Below are positions 1-10,812 of a stretch of DNA of 64,000 nucleotides, in pieces (position 1 is the stretch's first letter; each line of letters begins with the position of its first letter). This DNA comes from Bacteroidota bacterium (lineage in GTDB: Bacteria > Bacteroidota > Ignavibacteria > Ignavibacteriales > Ignavibacteriaceae): contig JAMCWE010000074.1 of the NCBI GenBank assembly GCA_023475265.1, forward strand, positions 1-64,000, read 5' to 3'. Position numbers and translations under genes: made by a program. A model generated the notes under the pieces. It did no database searches. It was not told the DNA's origin and saw nothing but the letters and a program-made list of their open reading frames with translations.

Positions 1-51
1 TTGGAAAACCCTTAATTCTGATTAAAAATGCAGTTTCCCATATTTGAAATG

Positions 52-471
52 TGATTTATTGACATAAATCAGTCATTTTCAATCCTGAATCGGTAATTTT
101 TCAACACGGTTCAGTCATTTTAAAAATCAAATCAATGATTTTAAAAGTCAGATCGGTCATTTTAAATCTTGGATCAGTGATTTTAAATCATAGTTTGGTC
201 ATTTTAAAAGCTGGATCAATGATTTTAAAATCCAGATCAGTCATTTTAAAGTTCGTTTCAATGATTTTAAAACTTCCACCAATCATTTTAAAAACCATTT
301 CAGTCATTTAAAATGTTTAAACGATCATTTTAAATATCCTTCCAGCCGTTCTAAAAGATGGTTCAATCATTTAAAAACTTGATTCGATCATTCTTATTTT
401 CTATCCGGTTATCTAAAAAATTATTTCTATAATTTTAAGAATAGAAAAAGCCGTTTTAATGTCCGGTCTTA
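52..471. repeat. Degenerate 21-bp tandem array 1, about 20 units, consensus TSATTTTAAA-N6-TCARN
   Basis: Cutting at TSATTTT gives 20 consecutive 21-nt units with no indel (e.g. TCATTTTAAAAGCTGGATCAA, TGATTTTAAAATCCAGATCAG). Conserved core, variable hexamer, decays toward 471; may extend left of the window. Confidence 0.9.
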
Positions 472-474
472 TTG

Positions 475-491
475 GCTTACAAAAAGTAAGC
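475..491. other. Short hairpin GCTTAC-AAAAA-GTAAGC at the distal end of array 1
   Basis: Perfect 6-bp inverted repeat. Confidence 0.5.
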
Positions 492-814
492 GTCATTCAA
501 AATTGAAGTTTTAATTAAATCGTAATTGGTAAGTAGTCAGATCCCTCTGTTATTAAAGAACTAATTGCCCCTATTATTGCATGTCATCTTCCTAATCATT
601 TAATCATGCAATTAGTTCTAAAGTTAGATATATGAATTATTGCAGTTTGTTATTTTTATGTGAGTGTACATTTTAGAGCCCTCTTAATTTTTCGGTAAAT
701 TTTTCTCTCAAACAAAGTTACTAAAAACATTTTAGGTTTGTCAAGAAGAATCTTATTTAATTGTCAAATTACTAAATAGCACAAAACAGTTTAACAATTA
801 AGCAATTCAACAAT

Positions 815-1969
815 TCACTTTCTCACTCTTCTCTTCTTCACATTTTCTTGCTTCGGAGCTTCCGGTTTTTTGAGCGTCCATCTTGCCAACGGATTTTCGA
901 TAACAACTTTACTTAATCCGTTATCGGTTCCAATCCACATGTTCGAGCCGTCAAAATAGAGGCATGTTATTTTTGATGAGCTGATATCAATTTCATTTAA
1001 ATCAACAGGAGTTACTTTTAGTGTATTCCTATCAATAAGCACCAAGCCTCTGCCGTAATCTTTTTTCTCGCGCTTGTCGAATGAATAAACTCCAGCCCAA
1101 ATTTTATTTCCGGTTCTTGCTAAACAATAAATTCCATCAGCGGGTAATCCATCATTGGTAGAAATTCTTTCCCATTTACTTTTTCTATTGTAGATATAAA
1201 TTCCGCCGACATTAAAATTTGGATCTTTTACCGTAATGAATTCATCGGTGCCAAACCACACTGCTGACGGCTCAAAAAGCATATCGGTAATTGAGACAGC
1301 TTCACCTTGTTCTAAAAATCCGCCGTCTTTATTATTGATGAACTGCCATGATTCTCTTTCATCCATGCTCATCTTTTTTCTGTACATGAAAACTCCGGAT
1401 TCAGTACCAAACCAAACAAGGCTATCGCCATCCAGCTTTATTGCTTTAATGGTATTTGTCTTTGCATCGTTATTCTGCATTAACATTCTATCCATGTACC
1501 GCTGTCTTGAAACATCGAGGCGTGTAAGATTTTGAAATCTTCCTATCCACAAAACATTTTGTTCAGAATCATAACATAAGGAGCGGATCCAATTTCCCAT
1601 TTCTCCGCCAAGAGCAAATTTTCTTTTACGCCATTGATCTCTCCTAATATCAAGCGTATAAATGCCGTCTACTGCGCCTGCCCAAACATAATTTTTGCTT
1701 GCAGCTATTGAATAAAAAAAATCGTTCTCAATATTATTTCCTTTGGTAGAATAATTATACCATTTATCATCGCTCAACGAATATCTGAATATACCTTGTC
1801 CGTAGGTTGAAACCCAAATGGAATTACCATAGTGAGTAATGCCGGTAATAGAAGCGCCGTTAAGATATTTATCTGAGGTAATTTTGGGAAAGCTAAGTTG
1901 AACGGAAATTAATATAAATGCTGAAACAAGAAAAAGTCGTCTCTTCATATCCTTTAAAAATTTCTGCAA
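815..1969 (-). CDS. Exported beta-propeller protein, two-component-regulator-propeller type
   Basis: N-terminal signal-like segment; repeated WIGTDNGL / VWFGTESGV / IWAGVYS motifs. Confidence 0.65.
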   Translation of the reverse strand: MQKFLKDMKRRLFLVSAFILISVQLSFPKITSDKYLNGASITGITHYGNSIWVSTYGQGIFRYSLSDDKWYNYSTKGNNIENDFFYSIAASKNYVWAGAVDGIYTLDIRRDQWRKRKFALGGEMGNWIRSLCYDSEQNVLWIGRFQNLTRLDVSRQRYMDRMLMQNNDAKTNTIKAIKLDGDSLVWFGTESGVFMYRKKMSMDERESWQFINNKDGGFLEQGEAVSITDMLFEPSAVWFGTDEFITVKDPNFNVGGIYIYNRKSKWERISTNDGLPADGIYCLARTGNKIWAGVYSFDKREKKDYGRGLVLIDRNTLKVTPVDLNEIDISSSKITCLYFDGSNMWIGTDNGLSKVVIENPLARWTLKKPEAPKQENVKKRRVRK

Positions 1970-1988
1970 ACATCAAGTGAATTAAACA

Positions 1989-2858
1989 TCAGTAACTTTC
2001 TTCTTCGGTAGGAAATTTTTTATTCTTCACATCATCAATATAATTTTTTACCGCAGTGGAAATCTCTTCTGCAAGCTTTGCATAGTGCCTTACAAACCTT
2101 GGATGGAAATCGACATTAAGTCCAAGCATATCCGGCGTTACAAGAACTTGTCCGTCGCAATGAACGCCCGCACCTATTCCGATTGTAGGAATTGTCAAAC
2201 TGTTTGTAATTTTCTGTGCAAGTGAAGCGGGAATTTTTTCCAGAACAATTGCAAATGCGCCGGCTTCTTCAACAGCTTTTGCATCACGTAAAATTTCGCT
2301 AGCTTCTTCTTCATCTTTTCCTCTTTCTCTGTAGCTGCCGAATTGATGAATACTTTGGGGAGTTAATCCAATATGACCCATTACCGGTATGCCTGCTTCG
2401 GTTATTTTCCTTATTGTCTCGGCAACCCTAACTCCGCCTTCAAGCTTAACAGCACTTGCAGATGTTTCTTTCATTATTCTTCCGGCATTCCTAAAACCTT
2501 CATCAACGCTTAATTGATAAGACATGAACGGCATATCAACAACAACCATAGCTCTGCTAACACCTTTCGCTACAGCTTTGGTATGATAAATCATTTCGTC
2601 CATCGTAACCGGCAGTGTAGTTTCATTTCCCTGGAAAACATTGCCTAGCGAATCACCTACCAAAATTATTTCGATTCCCGCTTGATCAAGAATATTTGCA
2701 GTAATAAAATCATACGCGGTTAAAACGGAAATTTTTATTCCTTTCTTTTTTAGAAAGGCTAAAGTTTTTGTTGTTACTCTTTTAATTTCTTTTTCCGTGC
2801 TCATAATGTTCTCAACTATTTGGTTGCGGAAATGTTTCAATGTTTTAATTGTATTCAC
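1989..2858 (-). CDS. panB: 3-methyl-2-oxobutanoate hydroxymethyltransferase; true start probably the internal Met near 2804
   Basis: [32 protein letters not shown] and [14 protein letters not shown] motifs. Confidence 0.95.
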   Translation of the reverse strand: MNTIKTLKHFRNQIVENIMSTEKEIKRVTTKTLAFLKKKGIKISVLTAYDFITANILDQAGIEIILVGDSLGNVFQGNETTLPVTMDEMIYHTKAVAKGVSRAMVVVDMPFMSYQLSVDEGFRNAGRIMKETSASAVKLEGGVRVAETIRKITEAGIPVMGHIGLTPQSIHQFGSYRERGKDEEEASEILRDAKAVEEAGAFAIVLEKIPASLAQKITNSLTIPTIGIGAGVHCDGQVLVTPDMLGLNVDFHPRFVRHYAKLAEEISTAVKNYIDDVKNKKFPTEEESY

Positions 2859-2882
2859 AATTTGTAAAACTGGAAAACAATT

Positions 2883-3650
2883 TTACTCAGCAAAATTCGT
2901 ATCGAAAATTTTTTCTTCTTTATTTATTGTCTCAAATTTCATTTTATAATATGATTCAAATCCCTCAACTATAGATTCGGATAAATCATCGTAATTAATT
3001 TCTTTGTTTGTAATTGATTTAATATCAGCAGTCGAATCAAGCAATTCGTAAATAGTAGAATAATTCTCCGGCGAAGTTACCAAATAATCAACAATTCTTT
3101 TATGAAATTCGCCGCAAAGAATTGATCCGTGCTGCAGAATAACATTTCCCAATTTCCGTTGGGCACTGCCGACAAGTTTTCTTCCATCGTACTTTAATTC
3201 ACTCTTTGCCGGCGCTGCAAAGCACAAAACACTTTTATCTTCTTTATATAAATCTCTAAAGTTTGGCTGCTCATTATGAAGCTCCACAAACCTTAATTTA
3301 TCATCATAAATTGCAAGTCCTTCTGAAAGGGCAAAATTTATTTCTTGATAAATATTCTTTGCTGATGATTGCGCATCCAAAGGAATAATTACAGAATATG
3401 TTAATTCTTCAGCATGAAGGATTGCTCTGCCGCCGGTCGGTCTTTTAACAATATCAATGCTATCACTAAAAGCTTTTTCTTCATTAATTGAATTTATATT
3501 TTGATTAGCGCCAAGTGAAATACAATACGGTTCCCATCTGTAAAACCTTAGAAACGCTTCGTCAGGTTTGCAAATCCTGGTAAGCGCCATATCAAAAGCC
3601 ATGTTGAACTTGCCGGAATTAAAACCAGTGTCAATGAAATGCCATTTCAT
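2883..3650 (-). CDS. Lipoate-protein ligase A / octanoyltransferase family
   Basis: KRPTGGRAILHAEELTYSV and KLVGSAQRKLGNVILQHGSI motifs. Confidence 0.85.
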   Translation of the reverse strand: MKWHFIDTGFNSGKFNMAFDMALTRICKPDEAFLRFYRWEPYCISLGANQNINSINEEKAFSDSIDIVKRPTGGRAILHAEELTYSVIIPLDAQSSAKNIYQEINFALSEGLAIYDDKLRFVELHNEQPNFRDLYKEDKSVLCFAAPAKSELKYDGRKLVGSAQRKLGNVILQHGSILCGEFHKRIVDYLVTSPENYSTIYELLDSTADIKSITNKEINYDDLSESIVEGFESYYKMKFETINKEEKIFDTNFAE

Positions 3651-4462
3651 TTACCGACAATTCCTCTTGTACTTTTTGATAAGAACTCTAATATCTCTTT
3701 CACGTATTTATTATCGCCTAACTCATTTGCAACTTTTTCTTTTGCTTGACTAACATTTAACGATTTGCTATAAATATAGCTGTAAGCTTTTTTCATAATC
3801 AAAATATCTTCCGAAGCAAAACCTCTTCTACGAAGTCCGATTACATTCAGTCCTTCGAATCTAAGCGGTTCCTTTGCTGCAACAATAAAAGGAGGGACAT
3901 CCTGAACAATTTTAGCTTCGGCTCCAATCATTGTGTGCTGCCCAACTTTACAAAATTGATGAATTCCAACTAAGCCGCCAATTACTACATAATCTTCAAT
4001 TTCAACATGACCTGCAATCTGAACTGCGTTTGCGATAATACAATTATTACCAACCACACAATCATGAGCAACATGTGAGTAGGCCATTATAAGGCAGTTG
4101 CTGCCGACTTTTGAAAATCCAGTATCTTTAGTACCGCGATGAAGCGTAACAAACTCATGAATAACAGTGTCATCACCTACGAAAAAAAAAGTTTCTTCAT
4201 CTTTAAATTTTAAATCTTGCGGTGTATGCGCAACAGAAGCTGATTGATTTATTCTAACACGGTTACCAAGTCTGGCTCCTTTATAAAGCACTGCATGAGG
4301 ACCGATTATACAGTCGTCTCCTATTTCAACATTTTCTTCAACAATAGAATAGGGAAGTATTGTATTGTTATCGCCTAATTTTGCTTTACTGCTTACTATA
4401 GCAGTTGGATGAATGTTGTTCATTTTTTTATTTGCTTTCCCCGATATTTTTTTCTCTATCAA
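3647..4462 (-). CDS. lpxA: Acyl-ACP--UDP-N-acetylglucosamine O-acyltransferase; likely start at MNNIHPTAIV near 4423
   Basis: Left-handed beta-helix hexapeptides, IHPTAIV start, GLNVIGLRRRGF motif, operon context. Confidence 0.95.
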   Translation of the reverse strand: MIEKKISGKANKKMNNIHPTAIVSSKAKLGDNNTILPYSIVEENVEIGDDCIIGPHAVLYKGARLGNRVRINQSASVAHTPQDLKFKDEETFFFVGDDTVIHEFVTLHRGTKDTGFSKVGSNCLIMAYSHVAHDCVVGNNCIIANAVQIAGHVEIEDYVVIGGLVGIHQFCKVGQHTMIGAEAKIVQDVPPFIVAAKEPLRFEGLNVIGLRRRGFASEDILIMKKAYSYIYSKSLNVSQAKEKVANELGDNKYVKEILEFLSKSTRGIVGK

Positions 4463-5846
4463 CTATAGCAGCCATGAATTCTGCTTCGGCTACAAGGGCT
4501 TCATTAACGTAAGCCTTGCCGTACATCATTATTACTTTACTCTTTTTATTTGTCATTTCAATTTCCAAATACAATTGATCTCCTGGCAAAACAGGCTTTC
4601 TAAATTTTGCATTATTGATCTGCATAAATAAAACAAGTTTTTCTTCCGGATTAGGAAAAGAATTTAGAAGTAACACACCGCCTGTTTGTGCCATTGATTC
4701 AATGATTAAAACTCCCGGCATAATTGGCTGCCCGGGAAAATGCCCCTGGAAAAATGGTTCGTTAACTGTAACCGATTTTACACCAATAACTTTTTTATCC
4801 AATTCAAGATGGATAATTTTATCAACTAATAAAAAAGGATATCTGTGAGGAAGAATTCTTTGAATTGCATTTGTATCGAATACAATTCCTTCTTTTTTTA
4901 CAAACTGATATTTTTTTACAAGCTTTTTCTGCTGATATAATTTTCTGATTTGTTTTGCAAATTCAACGTTAGCTTTATGGCCTGGTCTAGCGGCTAGTAG
5001 TTGAGCTTTAATTGGAGCACCGATTAATGCAAGGTCACCTAATAAATCAAGAAGCTTATGCCTAACCGGTTCATTTCTGAATCTAAGCTCTTTGTTGTTT
5101 AGAATACCATTTTTACCGATCGATATTTTTTCTTTGATACCAATTTTTTTTCTTAGCTTTTCAAGTTCATCATGCGTAGAGTTTAAATCAACTATTACAA
5201 CTGCATTATCAATGTCTCCGCCTTTGATCAAACCAATATTTGCAAGCTGTTCTACTTCACTTAAGAAACAAAATGTACGAGCCGGCGCAAACTCATTTAC
5301 AAATTCTTTTTCAAGATCAAACAAACCTGTATGCTGACTTCCCAAAGCCGGATTTTGATAATCGACCATCACGGTTGCTCTATATCCGTCAAGCGGAAGT
5401 GCAACAATATCAACCTGTCTTTCTTCATCATGATACATCACAGTCTGATCGATGATAAGATAATCCTTAGGTGCTTCCTGTTGAACAAACCCAGCTTTTA
5501 GTAATTGTTCAACATACGAAATTGAACTGCCGTCGCCAACCGGAGGCTCTATCCCATCCAATTCGATTATAATATTATCTATCTGAAGACCAACAACAGC
5601 CGCAAGAACATGTTCTACTGTGTGAACTTTTGCTTCTCCAATTCCTAAAGTAGTTCCTCTTGAAACATCAACAACATTATCAGCAATCGCAGGAATTTCA
5701 GGATTTCCGCCTAAATCACAGCGGACAAATCTTATCCCATAATTTTCATGAGCTGGTTTAAAAGTCATTGTACATGAAGTACCGGTGTGCAGTCCTATTC
5801 CAGATAATGAAACTTCATTAGCAATTGTTCTTTGCAATTCTAACAT
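4428..5846 (-). CDS. lpxC/fabZ: Bifunctional LpxC / FabZ fusion
   Basis: LpxC N-terminus (SGIGLHTG, VEHVLAAV) fused to FabZ (LPHRYPFLLVD, GHFPGQPIMPGVL). Confidence 0.95.
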   Translation of the reverse strand: MLELQRTIANEVSLSGIGLHTGTSCTMTFKPAHENYGIRFVRCDLGGNPEIPAIADNVVDVSRGTTLGIGEAKVHTVEHVLAAVVGLQIDNIIIELDGIEPPVGDGSSISYVEQLLKAGFVQQEAPKDYLIIDQTVMYHDEERQVDIVALPLDGYRATVMVDYQNPALGSQHTGLFDLEKEFVNEFAPARTFCFLSEVEQLANIGLIKGGDIDNAVVIVDLNSTHDELEKLRKKIGIKEKISIGKNGILNNKELRFRNEPVRHKLLDLLGDLALIGAPIKAQLLAARPGHKANVEFAKQIRKLYQQKKLVKKYQFVKKEGIVFDTNAIQRILPHRYPFLLVDKIIHLELDKKVIGVKSVTVNEPFFQGHFPGQPIMPGVLIIESMAQTGGVLLLNSFPNPEEKLVLFMQINNAKFRKPVLPGDQLYLEIEMTNKKSKVIMMYGKAYVNEALVAEAEFMAAIVDREKNIGESK

Positions 5847-6001
5847 TTATAAAGTCCGTTTTTAATAAACACAAAAAATTAATTTATATGGAATTAGGTT
5901 TCCAAAATAGCAAGATGAGTTCTGAAATACAATAATTTGGTATCGATTAAACAGATGAATTTGCCGTGAAGTAAGTTCATTAAGGAGTTGCAGAATTATA
6001 T

Positions 6002-7051
6002 TTATTCGGAAAGCTTTTTAATTTCTTCTTGCAAAGATTTAATTTGATTTTCAAGCAGCTTTATTTTATCTGCATATTCCGGTAGGTTTCTAACGTGAGC
6101 TTCTAATCTTAAAGCGGTTTTAAATTCTTTTGCCGGTGAACCGAAATATTGCCCGGGTTTTGTAATTGCTTTTGAAACTCCGGATTGCGCAATTAAAATT
6201 ACGTTATCTGAAATTTCAATATGACCGACAATTCCCACTTGACCGGCAATCATACAATTATTGCCAATCTTAGCGCTTCCTGAAATTCCGGTTTGCGCTG
6301 AAATAACAGTATTTTCACCAATCACTACATTATGAGCAACTTGAACCAGATTGTCCAGTTTTACCCCTCTTTTAATTATGGTAGCACCAAGAGAAGCACG
6401 ATCCACAGTTACATTCGCACCTAGCTCAACATCATCTTCAATTATAACAATTCCAATCTGCGGAATTTTATGATACACTCCTTTGTCGTCGCTAAAAAAT
6501 CCAAAACCATCTGAGCCAATTACAGTTCCGGGATGAATTATAACACGCTTACCTAATCTGCATTTTTCCCGTATGCTTACATTTTGAAAAAGTATTGAGT
6601 CATCTCCGATTACAACATCATCAAGCAAAACTGTATTGTGAAAAATCTTTACATTATCTCCAATCCTACATCCAGCAGATATAACAACATTTTTTCCTAT
6701 GGAAACATTTTTTCCTATGCTTGCAGAAGGATGAATAAATGAAGATGGATCAATTCCGGATAAATTAAATTCAGGCGAAAAGTAATGAATTAATATATTG
6801 AAAAAAGCTTTGTTGGGATCGTTTACTTCAATATAAGTAATATCGTTTCTTGATTTGGTGAAATTGGGTTTTACTAAAATTGCAGATGCTTTTGTGCTAG
6901 TAAAGTATTTTTCGTAAGCTGGAAGATAAAGGAAAGTTAAATCGCCAGATTGAGCTTCTTCAATTTTTGCTATGTTATTAATTTCAAAATTACTATCGCC
7001 AAAAATTTTTCCACCGACTAATTCAGCAGCTTCAACTAGTTTAACTTTCAT
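6002..7051 (-). CDS. lpxD: UDP-3-O-(3-hydroxyacyl)glucosamine N-acyltransferase
   Basis: Hexapeptide repeats, TVIGSDGFGF, QVAHNVVIG; operon context. Confidence 0.95.
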   Translation of the reverse strand: MKVKLVEAAELVGGKIFGDSNFEINNIAKIEEAQSGDLTFLYLPAYEKYFTSTKASAILVKPNFTKSRNDITYIEVNDPNKAFFNILIHYFSPEFNLSGIDPSSFIHPSASIGKNVSIGKNVVISAGCRIGDNVKIFHNTVLLDDVVIGDDSILFQNVSIREKCRLGKRVIIHPGTVIGSDGFGFFSDDKGVYHKIPQIGIVIIEDDVELGANVTVDRASLGATIIKRGVKLDNLVQVAHNVVIGENTVISAQTGISGSAKIGNNCMIAGQVGIVGHIEISDNVILIAQSGVSKAITKPGQYFGSPAKEFKTALRLEAHVRNLPEYADKIKLLENQIKSLQEEIKKLSE

Positions 7052-7062
7052 ATAATTAATTT

Positions 7063-7584
7063 TTATTGTTGAAGTTTCAACTTATCCATCACTAAAGGAG
7101 TAATATCATATTTATCTTTCGCAAACAAAAGTAAAATCTGTCCGCTTCGGTCAAATACAAAATCAAGATTTTCATCTTTTGCAACATCTTGGATTGCGTT
7201 GAAAACTTTATTTTGAACAGGTTTCATTAATTCTTCCTGCTTTTGAAAAAGCTCGCCATTGGTTCCAAATTTTTTATCTCTGTAATCACTAATCTGCTGA
7301 TCAAGTTTTTTAATTTCATCATGAAGCTCGGTTCGTGTTTGTTCTGTCATTATCAATTTGCGCCTATCGAAATCGTCTTCCTTAAGTTTTTTTGAACCTT
7401 CCATTTTCTTTAATTCATTTTGCCAGTCTCGAATCATCCCATCTAATTTTTGGCGAGCATCTTGAGCATCCGGGAGTTTACTTAGAATTGTTTTTGAATC
7501 AACATAACCAATTTTTAATTGGCTGTAAGAAAGTCCTGTAAATACAAATAGAATTAATACGAGAGGAAATAATATTTTTTTCAT
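7063..7584 (-). CDS. OmpH/Skp periplasmic chaperone
   Basis: Signal peptide, IGYVDS start, coiled coil; between bamA and lpxD. Confidence 0.85.
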   Translation of the reverse strand: MKKILFPLVLILFVFTGLSYSQLKIGYVDSKTILSKLPDAQDARQKLDGMIRDWQNELKKMEGSKKLKEDDFDRRKLIMTEQTRTELHDEIKKLDQQISDYRDKKFGTNGELFQKQEELMKPVQNKVFNAIQDVAKDENLDFVFDRSGQILLLFAKDKYDITPLVMDKLKLQQ

Positions 7585-7759
7585 TTCTACTCCTTTTTGG
7601 ATTTTACTTTACTAATGAAAAATTTATCTGAATGTATCAATTAATATTTTTCCCTCGCAGCTTTATGCTTGTTTCATAATTAATAAAATAAACAATTAAA
7701 AATAATTATACAGCATATTAGTTGATGGATTATGCCCCAACTAAATTTGAACCTAAAAT

Positions 7760-8287
7760 TTATTTACCGCCGGTTTTTAATCGATCAAGCACTTTATATG
7801 TCAAATCAAATTGGGGATCAGCATAAAGAAGAACGACATCTCCAGCTTTATCGAATACGAATTTCATATCTTCTTTTTTTGCAACGTCTTTTATCGCTTG
7901 GTAAATTTTTGTTTTTACAGGACCAAAAATTTCATCCTGCTTTTTATATATTTCACCGGTTCCTTGTGCAAATTTTTCTTTATTATAATTTACAATATTA
8001 TTTTCTTCATCCACTAAACGCTGTTGAACTTTTAATTTTTCTTTATCCGTCATCGTGTTTGCTTTTTTTTGGTAATCAGCTAAGTCTTGCTGATAGTTTG
8101 CCCTCATAGTATCAAGATGAGCAGACCATTGATTTGTCAACGCATCCAAATCGCCTTGAGCTTTAATAGCCTCAGGAAGCTGCGCTAAAATTACTTGTGA
8201 GTCTATATAACCGATCTTTTGCGTTTGTGCAAAAATAAAATTTGTTCCCAAAAAGATTAATACTGCACTTATAAAATATTTTTTCAC
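7760..8287 (-). CDS. OmpH/Skp periplasmic chaperone, second copy
   Basis: Signal peptide plus IGYIDSQVILAQLPEA, similar to neighbour. Confidence 0.85.
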   Translation of the reverse strand: MKKYFISAVLIFLGTNFIFAQTQKIGYIDSQVILAQLPEAIKAQGDLDALTNQWSAHLDTMRANYQQDLADYQKKANTMTDKEKLKVQQRLVDEENNIVNYNKEKFAQGTGEIYKKQDEIFGPVKTKIYQAIKDVAKKEDMKFVFDKAGDVVLLYADPQFDLTYKVLDRLKTGGK

Positions 8288-8322
8288 TCGTTATACCTTT
8301 AATTGTTTTAAGACTAAAATAT

Positions 8323-10812
8323 TTAGAATCCTTTTCCGAACTGAAAATGAAATAACCACGCTGGACTATTTCCGTTTACTAATTTTCTATCAAAACCATA
8401 ACCAAGATCAAAACCAATTAATCCAATTGGATTTATCATGATTCTTGCGCCAACACCAACTGATCTTCTTAAATCAAATGGATCTGTGTGCTGAATATCC
8501 GCGAATACATTTCCGGCTTCAGCAAAAGCAAGTAAGTAAAGAGGAACTGGTTCTAGCGCAACGGCAAATCTCAATTCAGTTGTATATTTTGTATAAATAT
8601 CACCGCCGGCCTGAGGACCAATTGATCTATCATCATAACCGCGTAATGGAATTGTAGCAATTACAAGTCCGTTTCCTCCCATAAAATATCGCTCAAAAGG
8701 ATTAATCTTAGACTTTGTTGCTTGGTCCAATTCATGGATGTAACCAAACTCTACATCAGTATAAAGAGAAATTCTATTTGTGTTAAATAATCTCTTATAC
8801 CATTCTGATTGAAAATTAATTTTATAATAATTCAAATCGCCTGGAAGAAATGGGCCACCGGATAATTCAGCATCTAATTCAACATTGGAACCGGTTGACG
8901 GAAATATCGGATTATCAATATCCTTTCTGCTTATTGTACCGCCGAGTGTATATTGATGCGAAATTCCTTGCACATAAAAACCTTGTCCATTTATAACATC
9001 ATTATATTGATATCTAAATGATCCTTGAATATAAAAATAATCGTCAGGCCATTTTAATCTTCGACCAACTTTTACAGAAGCGCCGGTTTGGCTCATATCG
9101 TAATAATACTGCTGCCTAGTATCAAAAACGTCGAACCCTACTAAAGTTGGTGTATCGAAAAGCCAAGGTTCGGTAAAGCCTAGAGTAAAAGTTCTATAAA
9201 TATTGCTGACACCGAATTGCCAATTGAAACTTAATATTTGTCCGCCGCCAAGAGTAAATGGATGATCAATTGCAAAGTTTGATAAAGTAACTCCAACAGA
9301 ACCGCTGAATCCAAAACTTCCGCTATATCCGACAGAAGCATTCAAATAATCGCTCGATTTTTCTTCAACATTAAAAGCTACATTAACCGTGCTGTCATTT
9401 TTCAGCGAGGTGTTTATTCCCCCAGGTCCGTACAATTTTTCAGTGTTGAAATATTTTAGATTCGCTAGCTGTTGGATGCTTCTTAAAAGTAAACCACGGT
9501 TAAAGTAATCTCCAGGAATTGTAAATAATTCTCTGCGAATAACTTTATCTTTAGTTTTATCATTGCCGGTTATGCCTACTTGCCCAACTTTAAATTGATT
9601 TTTTTCATCAACGCGAATGTTTATATCCATTGAATCATCATCAACTTTAGTTTCTGTAGGCTTCACATTGAACATTAAATATCCATTATCGAGATAAAGT
9701 GAAGAAACGTCGGTTTGTGTTTTGTTTCCATGAAGATTCTGATCAAATTTTTCGTAATCGTAAATATCACCTTTTTTAAAATCTAATCTTTCGTTTAAAA
9801 TTTTAACCGGAAATACTGTATTTCCTTCCCAAGTAATATTTCTAATTCTATATTGCGGGCCCTCATAAACATTAATTAAAATAGTAAGATCTTTTTTGTT
9901 GTTGGAATAGATTAATGAATCGGAAACAATTTGAGCATCGCGATAACCATTTTTATGGTAGAAATCGACAATTAATTTTTTATCATCATCAAATTTCTTC
10001 GGATCAAATTCAGCACTGCTCCAAAATTTCCACCATACGGCTTCTTCAATATTATCCATTTCTCCTTTTAGCTTACTATCAGAAAAAGCTTTGTTGCCGG
10101 AAAATTCTATTTTACGCACAACAACTTTTTGATTTTCTTTTATACGAATCATCAATAAAATTCTGTCTTTGATTTTATCGATGAGGTTCATATACGTATT
10201 GTCACTTAGTTCATACTTAACTGTATATTCGTCAGAAAAATCTTTTTCATTTCTCCATACAACTTCAATATTTTCCTTTGTTGTATCGGCTGTATAATAA
10301 ATGAAATGAATCATATCAACCGAAGCGTTTAAGTAGCCGTCTTTTTCGTATAATTTTAAAATAGCGCTTTTAATTCTTGATTCATCCTGAGGTTTAAGAA
10401 TTTGGCCCCGCTGTAAATCAATTTTACCTTGAATATCGCTTGTGCTTACAGCATCGTTCCCTTGAATTTCAACCTTTTCAAATCTCGGATATTCGGCTAC
10501 TTTTATTAGGAGAAACACACCGTCACCAACTTGCTTGTCAACCAGTATTTTTACATCAGAGAAGAGATTTAACGACCACAGCTGTTTAATTGCATTCATT
10601 ACATTTTGATCTGCGGGCAATTGTATTTCATTACCAATTTTCAAACCGCTATTTGCAATTATAGTTGCAGCATCGGCAGTTTTATTTCCTTCAACTGAGA
10701 TGCCCAGTATTTTAAGACTTGTTGGGGTCGTCTGCGCAAATGAATTTGAAGCTAATAAAATAATGAACGGAAAAAAATATTTAAACAATTTCTTTAGGGA
10801 GGTTTGAGACAT
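8323..10812 (-). CDS. bamA: Outer membrane assembly factor BamA
   Basis: POTRA repeats and C-terminal beta-barrel; skp-lpxD operon context. Confidence 0.93.
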   Translation of the reverse strand: MSQTSLKKLFKYFFPFIILLASNSFAQTTPTSLKILGISVEGNKTADAATIIANSGLKIGNEIQLPADQNVMNAIKQLWSLNLFSDVKILVDKQVGDGVFLLIKVAEYPRFEKVEIQGNDAVSTSDIQGKIDLQRGQILKPQDESRIKSAILKLYEKDGYLNASVDMIHFIYYTADTTKENIEVVWRNEKDFSDEYTVKYELSDNTYMNLIDKIKDRILLMIRIKENQKVVVRKIEFSGNKAFSDSKLKGEMDNIEEAVWWKFWSSAEFDPKKFDDDKKLIVDFYHKNGYRDAQIVSDSLIYSNNKKDLTILINVYEGPQYRIRNITWEGNTVFPVKILNERLDFKKGDIYDYEKFDQNLHGNKTQTDVSSLYLDNGYLMFNVKPTETKVDDDSMDINIRVDEKNQFKVGQVGITGNDKTKDKVIRRELFTIPGDYFNRGLLLRSIQQLANLKYFNTEKLYGPGGINTSLKNDSTVNVAFNVEEKSSDYLNASVGYSGSFGFSGSVGVTLSNFAIDHPFTLGGGQILSFNWQFGVSNIYRTFTLGFTEPWLFDTPTLVGFDVFDTRQQYYYDMSQTGASVKVGRRLKWPDDYFYIQGSFRYQYNDVINGQGFYVQGISHQYTLGGTISRKDIDNPIFPSTGSNVELDAELSGGPFLPGDLNYYKINFQSEWYKRLFNTNRISLYTDVEFGYIHELDQATKSKINPFERYFMGGNGLVIATIPLRGYDDRSIGPQAGGDIYTKYTTELRFAVALEPVPLYLLAFAEAGNVFADIQHTDPFDLRRSVGVGARIMINPIGLIGFDLGYGFDRKLVNGNSPAWLFHFQFGKGF

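Noticed and set aside
4428-5846. LpxC-FabZ fusion as novelty
   Set aside because: This fusion is well known in the Bacteroidota/Chlorobi group.
7063-8287. Two adjacent Skp/OmpH genes as unusual
   Set aside because: Tandem ompH copies next to bamA are common in this lineage.
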